A stretch of DNA of 25,152 nucleotides from Halobacteriales archaeon SW_9_67_25 (GTDB lineage: Archaea > Halobacteriota > Halobacteria > Halobacteriales > Haloarculaceae). The position numbers were made by a program, and so were the translations under genes. The notes under the pieces are model-generated. The model did not search any database and was not told where the DNA came from. It saw nothing but the letters and a program-made list of their open reading frames with translations. Where the stretch lies: positions 9,034 through 34,185 of the forward strand of contig PXSU01000077.1 of the NCBI GenBank assembly GCA_003022745.1. The letters run 5' to 3'. Positions 1-9,166 of the stretch are shown piece by piece (the stretch's first letter is position 1; each line of letters opens with the position of its first letter).

Positions 1-95
1 CGCGCATCCGCGTGAACAACACCTTCGACTCGGTGCTGGACGACGTCTGGGAGGACAACCTCCGGGAGGTCTCGGAGCGACTGTTCGAGCAATGA
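1..95 (+). CDS. atpE: A-type ATP synthase subunit E, C-terminal end (partial)
   Basis: Only the last 30 codons are inside the window. The open frame starts at base 3 and ends at the TGA at 93-95, with the peptide ending [13 protein letters not shown]. The tail of archaeal/vacuolar subunit E looks like this: a C-terminal globular domain that caps the peripheral stalk and touches subunit B. The stop codon overlaps the ATG of the next gene (ATGA, 92-95), which is typical of translational coupling inside the operon. Position directly before subunit C supports the assignment, because the usual order in haloarchaea is E-C-F-A-B. The 5' end lies outside the window. Confidence 0.85.
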   Translation, partial: RIRVNNTFDSVLDDVWEDNLREVSERLFEQ

Positions 96-1153
96 GCGTC
101 TACCAGAGCGACGCGGGCGGCAACTACGAGTACGTGACCGCCCGTGTCCGGGCACGCAAGGCGGCGCTGTTCGACGACGACGACTACCGCAAGCTGGTTC
201 GGATGGGCACGAGCGGCATCGCCCGCTTCATGGAGGAGACAGAGTACGAGTCCGAGATGAACGAACTCGGGGCGCGCCACTCCGGCGTCGACCTCGTGGA
301 GTACGCGCTGAACCGGAACCTCGCGAAGCACTTCGAGGACCTGTTGCGCTGGGCCGACGGCCGGCTGTACGACTACATCGCGCGGTACCTCCGGAAGTTC
401 GACGCCTGGAACGTCAAGACGGTCCTGCGCGGGCTGTACTCGGGGGCGGGCCGCGAGGATGTCGCCGACGACCTGGTGCGTGCCGGCGAGTTCGCCGAGT
501 CGCTGCTGGACCAGCTGGTCGGCGCCGACTCCGTCGAGGCGGCCGTCGAACTGCTCGGGGCGACCCGGTACGGCGACGCGCTCGAGGGCGCGTTGCGCGA
601 TTACGAGGAGACCGGCACGCTCGTGCCCCTCGAGAACGCCGTCGACCGCACCTTCTACGAGGATCTGCTTGCGGACCTGCCGGCCGAGTCGACCCGCGCC
701 ACGGAGCTGTACGCGGAGTTCCTGTACGCCGAGATCGACTTCCGGAACCTCCGGAACGCGCTCCGGCTGGCGCGCTCGGGCGCCGACATGGACCCCTCGG
801 AGTACTACATCGACGGCGGACGGCTCTTCGACGCGGGCGAGATCAGACAGCTCGTCGGCAACACCGACCAGCTCGTCGAGCACATCCGTTCTAGCGTCTA
901 CGGCGACGAACTCGAAGAAGCCCTCGAGATCCTGGAGGACGCCGAGAGCCTCATCGAGTTCGAGCACGCCCTCCACCGGGCGGAACTGGAGTACGCCGGC
1001 CGCCTCTCGAACAAGTACCCGCTGTCGGTCTGTCCGGTGCTCTCCTATGTCCTCGCCAAGGAACGGGAGGTCGAGAACGTCCGGGCGATCGCCCGCGGGC
1101 GCGAGGCCGGCCTCGGACCCGAGGAGATCGAAGCGGAACTGGTGATACTATGA
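92..1153 (+). CDS. atpC: A-type ATP synthase subunit C
   Basis: A 353-residue acidic protein of the V-type ATPase subunit C/d family (AtpC/NtpC). It is the funnel-shaped socket that joins the central rotor stalk (D/F) to the membrane c-ring. The N-terminal part ([18 protein letters not shown]) and the repeated helical pattern with Y, R and E residues are typical, for example FRNLRNALR near residue 218. Family members are about 350 residues, so it is complete. The start overlaps the atpE stop (ATGA) and the end overlaps the atpF start by 4 nt (1150-1153), so it is read from the operon mRNA and needs no promoter of its own. Confidence 0.95.
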   Translation: MSVYQSDAGGNYEYVTARVRARKAALFDDDDYRKLVRMGTSGIARFMEETEYESEMNELGARHSGVDLVEYALNRNLAKHFEDLLRWADGRLYDYIARYLRKFDAWNVKTVLRGLYSGAGREDVADDLVRAGEFAESLLDQLVGADSVEAAVELLGATRYGDALEGALRDYEETGTLVPLENAVDRTFYEDLLADLPAESTRATELYAEFLYAEIDFRNLRNALRLARSGADMDPSEYYIDGGRLFDAGEIRQLVGNTDQLVEHIRSSVYGDELEEALEILEDAESLIEFEHALHRAELEYAGRLSNKYPLSVCPVLSYVLAKEREVENVRAIARGREAGLGPEEIEAELVIL

Positions 1154-1473
1154 GCCAGGAGATCGCCGTCATCGGCAGCCCCGAGTTCACGACTGGCTTC
1201 CGCCTGGCCGGCGTCCGGAAGTTCGCGGAGGTGCCCGACGCCGAGAAAGACGACCAGTTGGACGGCACGGTGGAGGAACTCATGACCGACGAGGACGTGG
1301 GCATCGTCGTGATGCACGACGAGGACCTCGAGTACCTCTCGCGGGGCGTCCGCGAGGACGTCGAGACGAGCGTCGAACCCGTGGTGGTGACGCTGGGTGG
1401 CGGCGCCGGCAGCGGCGGACTGCGCGCACAGATCAAGCGAGCGATCGGAATCGACCTGATGGACCAAGAATGA
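1150..1473 (+). CDS. atpF: A-type ATP synthase subunit F
   Basis: A 107-residue protein of the V-type ATPase F-subunit family (AtpF/NtpG), a CheY-like fold in the central rotor shaft. The N-terminus [19 protein letters not shown] matches the family's opening beta strand and loop. The segment [12 protein letters not shown] matches the usual core strand. It is followed by a C-terminal part rich in glycine (GGGAGSGG) before the terminal helix that inserts between the A and B subunits. It overlaps atpC and atpA by 4 nt at each end (ATGA pattern), so it lies in the middle of a coupled operon. Confidence 0.95.
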   Translation: MSQEIAVIGSPEFTTGFRLAGVRKFAEVPDAEKDDQLDGTVEELMTDEDVGIVVMHDEDLEYLSRGVREDVETSVEPVVVTLGGGAGSGGLRAQIKRAIGIDLMDQE

Positions 1474-3236
1474 GTCAAGCGACAGAAACAGACGTCCGGG
1501 AGGACGGCACGATAGAGAGCGTATCGGGCCCCGTCGTTTCGGCGGTCGACCTCGACGCGAAGATGAACGACGTGGTGTACGTCGGAAACGAGGGCCTGAT
1601 GGGCGAGGTAATCGAGATCGAAGGGAACCTGACCACGATTCAGGTGTACGAGGAGACCTCCGGGGTCTCGCCGGGCGAACCCGTTGAATCGTCGGGTGCG
1701 CCACTGTCGGTCGACCTCGGACCCGGCATGCTGGACAGCATCTACGACGGGGTCCAGCGCCCGCTGGACGTCTTAGAGGAGAAGATGGGCTCGGCATTCC
1801 TCGACCGCGGGGTCGACGCCCCGGGTATCGACCTGGAGCGGACCTGGGAGTTTACGCCCGAAATCGAGGAAGGCGACGACGTCGAACCGGGTGACATCGT
1901 CGGCACGGTGCCCGAGACGGCCAGCATCGACCACAAGGTGATGGTCCCGCCCGACTCGGAGGGCGGCGAGGTCGTGGCCATCGAGTCCGGGTCGTTTACC
2001 GTCGAGGAGACCGTCGTCGAACTCGATTCGGGCGAGGAAATCCAGATGCGCCAGGAGTGGCCCGTCCGGGAGGCCCGCCCCACCGTCGACAAGCAGACGC
2101 CGACCGAACCGCTGACCTCGGGCCAGCGCATCCTCGATGGCCTGTTCCCCCTCGCGAAGGGTGGGACCGCAGCGATTCCGGGCCCCTTTGGCTCGGGCAA
2201 GACGGTTACCCAGCAGTCCCTGGCGAAGTTCGCCGACGCCGACATCGTCGTCTACATCGGCTGTGGCGAGCGGGGCAACGAGATGACCGAGGTCATCGAC
2301 GACTTCCCCGAACTGCCCGACCCCCAGACGGGCAACGCGCTGATGGCCCGGACCTGCCTCATCGCCAACACCTCGAACATGCCCGTCGCGGCACGGGAGT
2401 CCTGCGTGTACACCGGGATCACGATCGCGGAGTACTACCGCGACATGGGCTACGACGTGGCGCTGATGGCCGACTCGACCTCGCGGTGGGCCGAGGCGAT
2501 GCGGGAAATCTCCTCGCGGCTGGAGGAGATGCCCGGCGAGGAGGGCTACCCCGCGTACCTGGCCGCGCGCCTGTCGGCCTTCTACGAGCGGGCCGGCTAC
2601 TTCGAGAACGTCAACGGCACCGAGGGCTCCATCTCGGTCATCGGGGCGGTTTCGCCGCCGGGCGGTGACTTCTCGGAGCCGGTGACCCAGAACACGCTGC
2701 GCATCGTGAAGACGTTCTGGGCGCTGGACGCCGACCTCGCGGAACGGCGCCACTTCCCCGCGATCAACTGGAACGAGTCGTACTCGCTGTACCGCGACCA
2801 GCTCGACCCGTGGTTCCGGGAGAACGTCACCGAGGACTGGCCGGAGACGCGCCAGTGGGCCATCGACGTCCTCGACGAGGAGGGCGAACTCCAAGAGATC
2901 GTCCAGCTGGTCGGCAAGGACGCCCTGCCCGAAGACCAGCAACTCACCCTGGACGTGGCCCGCTACATCAAGGAGGCGTACCTCCAGCAGAACGCCCTCC
3001 ACGACGTCGACCGCTACTGTCCGCCGGAGAAGACCTACCGCATCCTCGACGCCATCAAGACGTTCAACGACGAGGCCTTCGACGCGCTGGACGCGGGCGT
3101 CCCGGTCGACGAGATCACCGACATCGACTCGCTCCCCCGGCTCAACCGTGTCGGCACGACGCCCGACGACGAGGCCGACGAGTTCGTCGACGAGATCGAA
3201 GAGGAGATCACCGAACAGCTCCGTTCGCTCTACTAA
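1470..3236 (+). CDS. atpA: A-type ATP synthase catalytic subunit A
   Basis: A 588-residue catalytic subunit, the usual archaeal length (about 585). It makes or hydrolyses ATP on the cytoplasmic A1 head. Visible features: N-terminal beta-barrel (about residues 15-80); the A-subunit-specific insert with PPDSEGGEV (about 110-200); the Walker A loop GPFGSGKT at residues 238-245; the catalytic glutamate in GCGERGNEM; the Walker B region [19 protein letters not shown]; and a helical C-terminal domain. No intein is present, although some archaeal A subunits carry one at the P-loop. The start overlaps atpF by 4 nt; the atpB ATG follows after a 2-nt gap. Confidence 0.98.
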   Translation: MSQATETDVREDGTIESVSGPVVSAVDLDAKMNDVVYVGNEGLMGEVIEIEGNLTTIQVYEETSGVSPGEPVESSGAPLSVDLGPGMLDSIYDGVQRPLDVLEEKMGSAFLDRGVDAPGIDLERTWEFTPEIEEGDDVEPGDIVGTVPETASIDHKVMVPPDSEGGEVVAIESGSFTVEETVVELDSGEEIQMRQEWPVREARPTVDKQTPTEPLTSGQRILDGLFPLAKGGTAAIPGPFGSGKTVTQQSLAKFADADIVVYIGCGERGNEMTEVIDDFPELPDPQTGNALMARTCLIANTSNMPVAARESCVYTGITIAEYYRDMGYDVALMADSTSRWAEAMREISSRLEEMPGEEGYPAYLAARLSAFYERAGYFENVNGTEGSISVIGAVSPPGGDFSEPVTQNTLRIVKTFWALDADLAERRHFPAINWNESYSLYRDQLDPWFRENVTEDWPETRQWAIDVLDEEGELQEIVQLVGKDALPEDQQLTLDVARYIKEAYLQQNALHDVDRYCPPEKTYRILDAIKTFNDEAFDALDAGVPVDEITDIDSLPRLNRVGTTPDDEADEFVDEIEEEITEQLRSLY

Positions 3237-3238
3237 CC

Positions 3239-4654
3239 ATGAAGGAATACCAGACAATCACGGAGATCAGCGGACCGCTGGTCTTCGTCGAGACGGACGA
3301 ACCGATCGGCTACGACGAACTCGTCGAGATCGAGACCGCCGACGGCCAGCGCCGCCGCGGCCAGGTGCTCGACACCGCCAGCGGGCACGTCGCCGTCCAG
3401 ACCTTCGAGGGCACGTCGGGGATCGACCGCGATTCCTCGGTGCGCTTTCTCGGCGAGACGATGAAGATGCCCGTCACCGAAGAGTTGCTCGGGCGGGTGC
3501 TTGACGGGTCGGGCAACCCCATCGACGGCGGCCCGGAGATCGTCCCGGACGAGCGCCGGGACATCGTCGGGTCCGCGATCAACCCGTACGCCCGTGAGTA
3601 CCCCGAAGAGTTCATCCAGACGGGTGTCTCGGCCATCGACGGCATGAACACGCTGGTGCGGGGCCAGAAGTTGCCCATCTTTTCGGGGTCGGGCCTGCCA
3701 CACAACGACCTCGCCCTGCAGATTGCCCGCCAGGCGACCGTCCCGGAGGAAGCAGGCGAGGAGGAAGACGAGGAGGGCAGCGAGTTCGCGGTCATCTTCG
3801 GCGCGATGGGCATCACCGCAGAGGAGGCAAACGAGTTCATGGACGACTTCGAGCGCACGGGCGCGCTCGAACGCTCGGTCGTGTTCCTGAACCTCGCTGA
3901 CGACCCCGCCGTCGAGCGCACCGTGACGCCGCGGCTGGCGCTGACCACCGCCGAGTATCTCGCCTTCGACAAGGGCTATCACGTGCTGGTCATCCTGACG
4001 GACATGACCAACTACTGTGAGGCGCTGCGCGAGATCGGCGCCGCCCGCGAGGAGGTGCCCGGCCGCCGTGGCTACCCCGGGTACATGTACACCGACCTCG
4101 CGTCGCTGTACGAGCGGGCCGGCCGCATCAAGGGCGTCGAGGGGTCGGTCACCCAGATTCCGATCCTGACGATGCCAAGTGACGACATCACGCATCCGAT
4201 CCCGGACCTGACGGGCTACATCACGGAGGGCCAGATCCTCGTCAACCGGAACCTCAACAGCCAGGGCATCGAGCCGCCGATCAACGTCCTCCCCTCGCTG
4301 TCGCGGCTGATGGACGACGGCATCGGCGAGGAACTGACCCGCGGCGACCACGGCGGCGTCTCCGACCAGCTCTATGCCGCCTACGCCGAGGGCGAGGACC
4401 TGCGGGACCTCGTCAACATCGTCGGCCGCGAGGCCCTCTCCGAGCGGGACAACAAGTACCTCGACTTCGCGGACCGCTTCGAGACGGAGTTCGTCCAGCA
4501 GGGCTACGACACAAACCGCGACATCGAGGAGACGCTCGACATCGGCTGGGACCTGCTCTCGATGCTGCCCGAGGCGGAACTGAACCGCCTCGACGAGGAG
4601 TACATCGAGGACTACTACGAGGAGGAAGCCGAGGCGGTCACCGCCGACGACTGA
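3239..4654 (+). CDS. atpB: A-type ATP synthase regulatory subunit B
   Basis: A 471-residue non-catalytic B subunit, alternating with A in the A3B3 head. It starts [18 protein letters not shown] at the ATG 2 nt after the atpA stop. A longer open frame reaches back to 2810, but that part is an arginine-rich shadow of atpA. The nucleotide-binding loop is the degenerate B-type version [11 protein letters not shown] (no GKT), as expected. Further family marks are [51 protein letters not shown] and the C-terminal helical domain ending in an acidic [11 protein letters not shown] tail. In haloarchaea atpD commonly follows nearby; here it does not. Confidence 0.97.
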   Translation: MKEYQTITEISGPLVFVETDEPIGYDELVEIETADGQRRRGQVLDTASGHVAVQTFEGTSGIDRDSSVRFLGETMKMPVTEELLGRVLDGSGNPIDGGPEIVPDERRDIVGSAINPYAREYPEEFIQTGVSAIDGMNTLVRGQKLPIFSGSGLPHNDLALQIARQATVPEEAGEEEDEEGSEFAVIFGAMGITAEEANEFMDDFERTGALERSVVFLNLADDPAVERTVTPRLALTTAEYLAFDKGYHVLVILTDMTNYCEALREIGAAREEVPGRRGYPGYMYTDLASLYERAGRIKGVEGSVTQIPILTMPSDDITHPIPDLTGYITEGQILVNRNLNSQGIEPPINVLPSLSRLMDDGIGEELTRGDHGGVSDQLYAAYAEGEDLRDLVNIVGREALSERDNKYLDFADRFETEFVQQGYDTNRDIEETLDIGWDLLSMLPEAELNRLDEEYIEDYYEEEAEAVTADD

Positions 4655-4660
4655 CTTTTT
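4654..4660 (+). promoter_or_regulatory. T-rich box after atpB: TATA-like or terminator
   Basis: Five T residues at 4656-4660 follow the atpB stop directly. They are about 28 nt before the ATG of the truncated cupin gene, so this can be the TATA-like box of a leaderless gene. It can equally be a T-rich archaeal terminator for the atp operon. The sequence alone does not separate the two readings. Confidence 0.35.
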
Positions 4661-4685
4661 GTCCCGGGGGCGCCAGTCCCCGCAC

Positions 4686-4925
4686 ATGGGCTATCACCTC
4701 GTCGACCCCGCGGAACTCGACCAGTGGGACGACCGTCCGACGGACGTCCGGTCGCTCAGCGCCGCGGCCGGCTACGAGTACCACGACTCGAAGATCGGAA
4801 TGCGCGTCTACGACCTCGCGCCCGGCGACCAGCCCGAGGAGTGTGTAGTTGCGAATGCCGTTGAATCTGTGCACGAGCCCCTGTCGTTCCTCGGCGATCT
4901 CGTCGCTCAGGAACTCGATTGCTGA
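4686..4925 (+). pseudogene. N-terminal fragment of a cupin-like protein, truncated
   Basis: The ATG at 4686 opens MGYHLVDPAELD, and the first 50 or so residues (to about YDLAPGDQ, near 4838) resemble the N-terminus of small haloarchaeal cupin-domain proteins. In those, a phrase like LAPGEQ is followed by the metal-binding HxH strand. Here the HxH strand and the rest of the barrel are missing. The frame runs on for about 29 unrelated residues to a stop at 4923-4925, and the base composition drops from the GC-rich level around it. I read this as a cupin gene cut by the insertion whose remnant lies next door. The family assignment rests on a short stretch. A real 79-residue protein is possible but less likely. 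Confidence 0.5.
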
Positions 4926-5321
4926 ACTCTCAACGCCTCACCAACCGGACAACTATTCGTTACTTGCCAATCGCTATTGAAAGCGTCATGAATCGCCCGG
5001 CTGTCACCCGGGGTTTGTACCGCACCTCATCGTAGATCGCCGCCTGGACCAAGAAATCCACCAGCAACCACATGTTGTACAGCAGCACGGCGAACCCGAA
5101 GTGGAACAGCCGCACCTCGAATGCCTTCGACGTGGTCCACGCAGCGAATTCCTTGATCTTCTTGTAGGTGTTCTCGATCCCACCACGCCGATTGTACCGC
5201 TGGACCTTTGCCTTCGTTTCGCCTAAAACGGATGGCGTGAAAGGAGAATTGACCCCGGGTATCGGATATATCGTGCTGACTTCATCCTCTCCATCTTGCA
5301 CGCGGTTACTGTCAGCTAGCA
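4843..5321. mobile_element. Decayed insertion sequence, one end only
   Basis: This stretch is visibly less GC-rich than both flanks, contains the transposase C-terminus and lies between a truncated gene and carS. The left boundary is where the cupin-like frame loses its family resemblance, near 4840-4850; the right boundary is 5310-5324. I could not find a matching terminal inverted repeat, which agrees with loss of the other end. The boundaries are estimates. Confidence 0.6.
4960..5321 (-). pseudogene. Transposase remnant (C-terminal part, YREK/IS4-like DDE)
   Basis: On the minus strand about 115 residues of a DDE transposase C-terminus are open, ending at the TAA at 4960-4962. They contain YNRRGGIENTYKKIK, which fits the Y-x2-R-x3-E-x6-K signature of the IS4 superfamily exactly and includes the catalytic glutamate. 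A hydrophobic helix (FGFAVLLYNMWLLVDF) follows, as usual in these proteins. The two catalytic aspartates and the whole N-terminal half are absent. The frame is technically open further, to 5445, but that part is a shadow of carS, so the remnant stops close to 5310-5321, just before the carS stop. About 115 bp of AT-richer sequence (4843-4959) is probably the non-coding end of the same element. Confidence 0.75.
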
Positions 5322-5324
5322 GTA

Positions 5325-5870
5325 TCAGTACGGTTCCTCTTTCAGGCCGAGCAGGTAGGCGCTGGCGTTGGTCGAGACGTGCAACAGCGGGGTGATGACG
5401 GCGACAGCCACCACCACGGGGACGGTGAACGTGGCGAGGACCCACTCGGGTGCGGCGACGGTCGCGGCTGCGAGCGCCCCGATGACGAAATCGAGCTGGT
5501 CAACGCCGGGAAAGGGCGCGCCGCGCTCGCGGCCGGTCCGGCGTTTCAGGAAGGAGGCCCCGATGTCCCCGAGCATCGCACCCAGCGGCAGGGCGAGCGC
5601 GGCCGCGAGGGGAAAGTCCGGGAGTGCAACCCCGAGCGCGTTGCTCGCCGGGGCGTGCAGTTGCCGGAGCACGAGCGCGAGCGCGACGCCCGCGGCCCAT
5701 CCCACGGCCGTCCCACGCCAGGTCTTGCCGTCCCCGAGGAGCCGCCGCCCGCTGAGGGTCCGCCCGCCGTCGATGGGGCGGCCACCCCCCGTCAGGACGG
5801 CGGCGTTGTTCGGCACGTACGCCGGCAACATCGCCCACAGTGCCGTCACCACGACGCCGTACAGTCCCAT
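5325..5870 (-). CDS. carS: CDP-archaeol synthase
   Basis: A 181-residue membrane protein of the CarS (DUF46) family. It transfers CMP from CTP to 2,3-di-O-geranylgeranylglycerol phosphate, the activated intermediate for all archaeal polar lipids. Marks: hydrophobic N-terminal helix ([23 protein letters not shown]); the family phrase [26 protein letters not shown] (residues about 28-53), holding the substrate-binding G, D, K and T residues; [28 protein letters not shown]; further hydrophobic helices; and a short tail ending KEEPY. The length is normal for the family, so the nearby IS remnant has not cut it. Its stop is directly next to the remnant. A TATA-like box lies 25 nt upstream. Confidence 0.95.
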   Translation of the reverse strand: MGLYGVVVTALWAMLPAYVPNNAAVLTGGGRPIDGGRTLSGRRLLGDGKTWRGTAVGWAAGVALALVLRQLHAPASNALGVALPDFPLAAALALPLGAMLGDIGASFLKRRTGRERGAPFPGVDQLDFVIGALAAATVAAPEWVLATFTVPVVVAVAVITPLLHVSTNASAYLLGLKEEPY

Positions 5871-5892
5871 ACCGGCGGCTCTCGCTCGCGCG

Positions 5893-5899
5893 TCTTAAC
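5893..5899 (-). promoter_or_regulatory. TATA-like box of carS
   Basis: On the minus strand the box reads GTTAAGA, centred about 25 nt before the carS ATG at 5870. The mRNA is therefore probably leaderless. Confidence 0.5.
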
Positions 5900-5963
5900 G
5901 CCCGGGATTCGCGGCGGCAGCTCCATCAGGCGGATTCGACGGTGGGCGGCGTGTCGACACGCA

Positions 5964-5970
5964 CTTATTT
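5964..5970 (+). promoter_or_regulatory. TATA-like box of proline dehydrogenase gene
   Basis: CTTATTT is centred about 25 nt before the ATG at 5992, fitting a leaderless transcript. Confidence 0.5.
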
Positions 5971-5991
5971 GACCGGGAGATACAGGCGGAC

Positions 5992-6828
5992 ATGATACCG
6001 CCGCTGGCACGCCGGTTCGTCGCTGGCGAATCGGCCGCCACGGCCCTGGAACACGCCCGGCGGCTCAACGACGACGGCGTCGGGGTCATCCTGAACCTCC
6101 TCGGGGAGCACTACGAGGACCCCGAACGTGCGCGTGCGGACGCCGACGCCTACTGCCGGCTGGCCGAGGACGCCGCCCGCGCCGACCTGCGGGCGTGCCT
6201 GTCGGTCAAACCCACGCAACTGGGCTTGCAGGTCGGCGAGGACACCTTCCGGGAGAACCTGGGCCGGGTCGTCAACTGCGCCAGCGCGCACGGCGTGTTC
6301 GTCTGGATAGACATGGAGGACCACACTACGACCGACGCGACACTCGATGCCTTCGAGGACCACGCCCTGGCGACCGACGGCGGGGTCGGCGTCTGCGTGC
6401 AGGCGAACCTCCGGCGGACCGCCGGGGACCTCGAACGGCTGGCCGACCTCCCGGGGAAGGTCAGGCTAGTCAAGGGCGCTTACGACCCGCCAACCGATAT
6501 CGCCCACCAGGAGAAAGCGACCGTCGACGACGTCTACGAGGACCTCCTGGAGTACATGTTCCGCACCTTCGCGGACGGCATCGCGGTCGGGAGTCACGAC
6601 CCGGCGATGGTCGCCCGGGCGGCCAGCCTCCACGAGACCTACGGGACGCCCCACGAGATACAGATGCTGATGGGCGTCCGCGAGGCGGCCCAGCGGGACC
6701 TGGCGGGCCAGCGCGAGGTCTGGCAGTACGTTCCCTACGGCGGGAAGTGGTTGTCCTACTTCTACCGCCGGGTCAGCGAGAACCTCGGGAACGCAACCTT
6801 CGCCCTCCGGGCGCTGGTGTCGGGCTGA
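5992..6828 (+). CDS. Proline dehydrogenase
   Basis: A 278-residue single-domain PRODH, the first enzyme of proline breakdown: FAD-dependent oxidation of proline to pyrroline-5-carboxylate, feeding electrons to the quinone pool. The sequence follows the beta/alpha barrel of the family: ARRFVAGESAATALEHARRLN; GVGVILNLLGEHYEDP; LSVKPTQLGLQVG; GVFVWIDMEDHTTTD; QANLRRT; GKVRLVKGAYDPP; GIAVGSHDP; and the C-terminal QYVPYGGKWLSYFYRRVSENLGN, which carries the proline-carboxylate-binding RR pair. It is not the long bacterial PutA fusion; the P5C dehydrogenase partner is not in this window. The gene starts at the first ATG after a TATA-like box, head to head with carS. Confidence 0.93.
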   Translation: MIPPLARRFVAGESAATALEHARRLNDDGVGVILNLLGEHYEDPERARADADAYCRLAEDAARADLRACLSVKPTQLGLQVGEDTFRENLGRVVNCASAHGVFVWIDMEDHTTTDATLDAFEDHALATDGGVGVCVQANLRRTAGDLERLADLPGKVRLVKGAYDPPTDIAHQEKATVDDVYEDLLEYMFRTFADGIAVGSHDPAMVARAASLHETYGTPHEIQMLMGVREAAQRDLAGQREVWQYVPYGGKWLSYFYRRVSENLGNATFALRALVSG

Positions 6829-6867
6829 CAGGTCCGTGCCGTGACTGGTCGGAGCAAACGGACAGTC

Positions 6868-6874
6868 TCTTAAT
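6868..6874 (+). promoter_or_regulatory. TATA-like box of DUF502 gene
   Basis: TCTTAAT is centred about 26 nt before the ATG at 6898, which suggests a leaderless transcript. Confidence 0.5.
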
Positions 6875-6897
6875 GGTTCCGTCGTCATACGGACACG

Positions 6898-7542
6898 ATG
6901 ACATGGAAGCGGGACTTCGCGAGCGGACTCATCGTCCTGATGCCGCTACTGGTGACGATATTCGTGTTGCTGTGGCTGTACAACCGGCTGGCACAGATCC
7001 CGATTCCCGTGGCATCGCCGCCGTTGCGGGTGGCGCTGACGCTCGTCGTGTTCGTGATGCTGGTGTTCGGCATCGGCTACCTGATGCGGACGGCTGCCGG
7101 CGCAGTCTTCGAGACGGCGCTCGACGACCTGATGAACCGGCTGCCGGGCCTGCGCGTCGTCTACAACGCCTCGAAGATGGCTGTCGAGACGGCTGTCTCC
7201 GGCGCCGAGGGACTCCAGACGCCGGTGAAGATCGAACCCTGGCCCGGCGTCCGCATGACCGCGTTCAAGACCGGCAAAAAGACCGCCGACGGCCGCGACG
7301 TCCTGTTTTTCCCCACAGCACCCAACATCACGACCGGGTTCGTCGTCGAGATGTACCCCGAGGAGTACCAGCAAAGCGAGGAGTCCGTCGAGGACGCCCT
7401 CACGCGACTGCTCAGTGCCGGCTTCGGTGAGACCAGCGAGGAGGACCTCCAGAGTGTCCTCGGCGACCCCGCCGCGCCGGCCGACGCCGACGAACGGGCC
7501 CGGGACGCGGACGAGGACGCCGAGGCGACGGAGACCGCATGA
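6898..7542 (+). CDS. DUF502 family membrane protein
   Basis: A 214-residue protein with two membrane helices near the N-terminus (about residues 8-25 and 37-58), preceded by the charged start MTWKRDFASG. The DUF502 core follows, with the typical LPGLRVVYNASKMAVETA and PWPGVRMTAFKTGKK stretches and the phrase TAPNITTGFVVEMYPEEY. The C-terminal 50 residues are a low-complexity acidic tail (EDLQSVLGD onward, ending DEDAEATETA). The biochemical function of DUF502 is not established. The gene stands alone between proline dehydrogenase and the riboflavin genes, with its own promoter. Confidence 0.85.
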   Translation: MTWKRDFASGLIVLMPLLVTIFVLLWLYNRLAQIPIPVASPPLRVALTLVVFVMLVFGIGYLMRTAAGAVFETALDDLMNRLPGLRVVYNASKMAVETAVSGAEGLQTPVKIEPWPGVRMTAFKTGKKTADGRDVLFFPTAPNITTGFVVEMYPEEYQQSEESVEDALTRLLSAGFGETSEEDLQSVLGDPAAPADADERARDADEDAEATETA

Positions 7543-7713
7543 GGGTCAGAGTGCCAGTGACAGACCACCGGACCGCTGGTACCCGCGCCGACCCACGCCC
7601 CGACTGCCGCGACTGTCCCGAAAGTATGATACCGCCATCGTCCTAATCTCCAGGCTGGAGACGACCTCCCGCCCGGAACCATCACGGTTTTGAGAGACTT
7701 CACGTTTCCGTTA

Positions 7714-7741
7714 TCCTTATCCTCCCGGAGAGAGAACGTTC
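7714..7741 (+). promoter_or_regulatory. Promoter region of the riboflavin genes with a small palindrome
   Basis: A TATA-like CCTTAT (7715-7720) lies about 28 nt before the ATG at 7746. The 8-bp palindrome GAACGTTC occupies 7734-7741, right before the start. The downstream protein carries an HTH domain, and related archaeal HTH-riboflavin kinases (RbkR) are known to regulate their own pathway. The palindrome is a possible operator, but 8-bp palindromes also arise by chance. Confidence 0.4.
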
Positions 7742-7745
7742 GGAC

Positions 7746-8444
7746 ATGCAGGAGACACGGCGGGCACTCGAAGGTGACGAGTTGCAGACGCTGAAAGAAC
7801 TCGCACTCCTCGGGGCGCTCGCAGGCGAGGAGAAACTCTCGTGTTCGTCGCTGGCCGACCGGCTCGGCGTGTCGACACAGACTGCCTCGCGGCGGCTCCA
7901 GTCCCTCGACGAGGGGGGCTACATCGACCGCGAGATCGTCACCGACGGCCAGTGGGTCCGGCTCACCGACGACGGGGAAGGTCGCCTCCACGCCGAGTAC
8001 ACCGACTACCGGCGCGTCTTCGAGGAACACGAGGACGTCACGCTCGTCGGGACGGTCACGAGCGGCATGGGCGAGGGCCGCCACTACATCTCGCTGCCGG
8101 GATACATGCGGCAGTTCCGCGAGAAACTCGACTACGAGCCCTTCGCCGGCACGCTCAACATAGACCTCACGGGGGAGAGCATCCGGGCCCGCCGGCAACT
8201 CGACTCCATCGAGCCCGTCACCATCGAGGGCTGGGAGGACGAGGAACGCACCTACGGGCCGGCCTACTGTTACCCGGCGACGGTGACGGCGGGCGCGGAG
8301 ACCTACCGGATCGCACACGTCATCGCACCGGAGCGGACCCACCACGGCGACGACCACCTGGAGGTCATCGCGCCCGAGAAACTCCGCGAGGCGCTCGATC
8401 TCGCGGACGGAACCGAGGTGACAGTCGATGTCGAAAAGCGGTGA
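7746..8444 (+). CDS. ribK: HTH-fused CTP-dependent riboflavin kinase (RbkR/RibK type)
   Basis: A 232-residue two-domain protein. Residues about 10-75 form a winged helix-turn-helix ([30 protein letters not shown]). Residues about 95-232 are the archaeal riboflavin kinase domain (DUF120), which uses CTP rather than ATP to phosphorylate riboflavin to FMN. Visible family phrases: [17 protein letters not shown], with the nucleotide-binding glycines and the Y-I-S strand; [10 protein letters not shown]; and [21 protein letters not shown]. The fusion is known as RbkR, a regulator that is also an enzyme. It overlaps ribB by 17 nt, so both are expressed together. Autoregulation is an inference from the family. 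Confidence 0.92.
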   Translation: MQETRRALEGDELQTLKELALLGALAGEEKLSCSSLADRLGVSTQTASRRLQSLDEGGYIDREIVTDGQWVRLTDDGEGRLHAEYTDYRRVFEEHEDVTLVGTVTSGMGEGRHYISLPGYMRQFREKLDYEPFAGTLNIDLTGESIRARRQLDSIEPVTIEGWEDEERTYGPAYCYPATVTAGAETYRIAHVIAPERTHHGDDHLEVIAPEKLREALDLADGTEVTVDVEKR

Positions 8445-9102
8445 CGCGTCCGTCACGGCCGGCGGCGTCGACTCGGCCGTCGAGGCATTCCGGCGCGGTC
8501 GCCCGGTCTGTGTCCACGACGCCGCCGACCGCGAGGGCGAGACGGACATCATCTATCCAGCGGGCGCGGTCACGCCCGGGGCGGTCGCGCACTTGCGCAA
8601 CGACGCCGGCGGGCTGGTGTGTGTGGCGCTGTCGGCCGCCGTCGCGGACGCCTTCGGGTTGCCGTACGTCCGGGAGATTCTCGACCACCCCGCGGCCCAC
8701 GACGGGGAACTCGCCTACGGGGACCGCTCCTCGTTCTCGCTGACGGTCAACCACCGCGACACCCACACCGGCATCACCGACGAGGACCGCTCGCTGACGA
8801 TCCGGGCGCTGGCCGACGCCGCGGCGGACCCCGACGGAACCGACTTCGCAGCCACCTTCCACGCGCCGGGACACGTCCACCTGCTCCGGGCCGCCCCCGA
8901 GTTGCTCGCCGAGCGGCAGGGCCATACCGAGATGGCCGTCGCGCTGGCGACTGCGGCGGGACTGCCACCCGCGGCGGTGGTCTGTGAGATGCTCGACGAC
9001 GAGACCGGCGGTGCCCTCCCTCCCGCCGCTGCGCGTGCCTACGCCGAGCGCAACGACATCCCCTACGTCGAGGGGGCCAGCATCGTCGAACGGTTCGGGT
9101 GA
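8428..9102 (+). CDS. ribB: 3,4-dihydroxy-2-butanone 4-phosphate synthase
   Basis: A 224-residue single-domain RibB, converting ribulose 5-phosphate to 3,4-dihydroxy-2-butanone 4-phosphate plus formate, the carbon donor for lumazine and riboflavin. The acidic active-site loop with the metal ligands is [13 protein letters not shown] (about residues 34-46). The phosphate-binding [10 protein letters not shown] motif (about 112-121) and [24 protein letters not shown] (about 170-193) are both typical. There is no fused GTP cyclohydrolase II domain, as usual in archaea. The ATG lies inside the end of the riboflavin kinase gene (17-nt overlap), so the two form one transcription unit. Confidence 0.95.
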   Translation: MSKSGDASVTAGGVDSAVEAFRRGRPVCVHDAADREGETDIIYPAGAVTPGAVAHLRNDAGGLVCVALSAAVADAFGLPYVREILDHPAAHDGELAYGDRSSFSLTVNHRDTHTGITDEDRSLTIRALADAAADPDGTDFAATFHAPGHVHLLRAAPELLAERQGHTEMAVALATAAGLPPAAVVCEMLDDETGGALPPAAARAYAERNDIPYVEGASIVERFG

Positions 9103-9134
9103 GAGTCGGTACGTTCTCTTTCCGACGACATGAA

Positions 9135-9143
9135 CGCTTAAGC
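9135..9143 (+). promoter_or_regulatory. TATA-like box of CBS-domain gene
   Basis: CGCTTAAGC is centred about 27 nt before the ATG at 9167, consistent with a leaderless transcript separate from ribB. Confidence 0.5.
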
Positions 9144-9166
9144 ACTGGCTCGCCCAGAGACAGGAC

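Noticed and set aside
2810..3238. N-terminal extension of the AtpB frame
   Set aside because: The added residues are Arg/Pro-rich out-of-frame readings of atpA; the family start is at 3239.
1773..4687. Long antisense open frames opposite atpA and atpB
   Set aside because: In GC-rich genomes the opposite strand stays open by codon bias; the translations resemble no family and the sense genes are certain.
5325..5445. N-terminal part of the transposase frame inside carS
   Set aside because: Arg/Pro-rich and in an intact carS; the transposase-like residues begin only after the carS stop.
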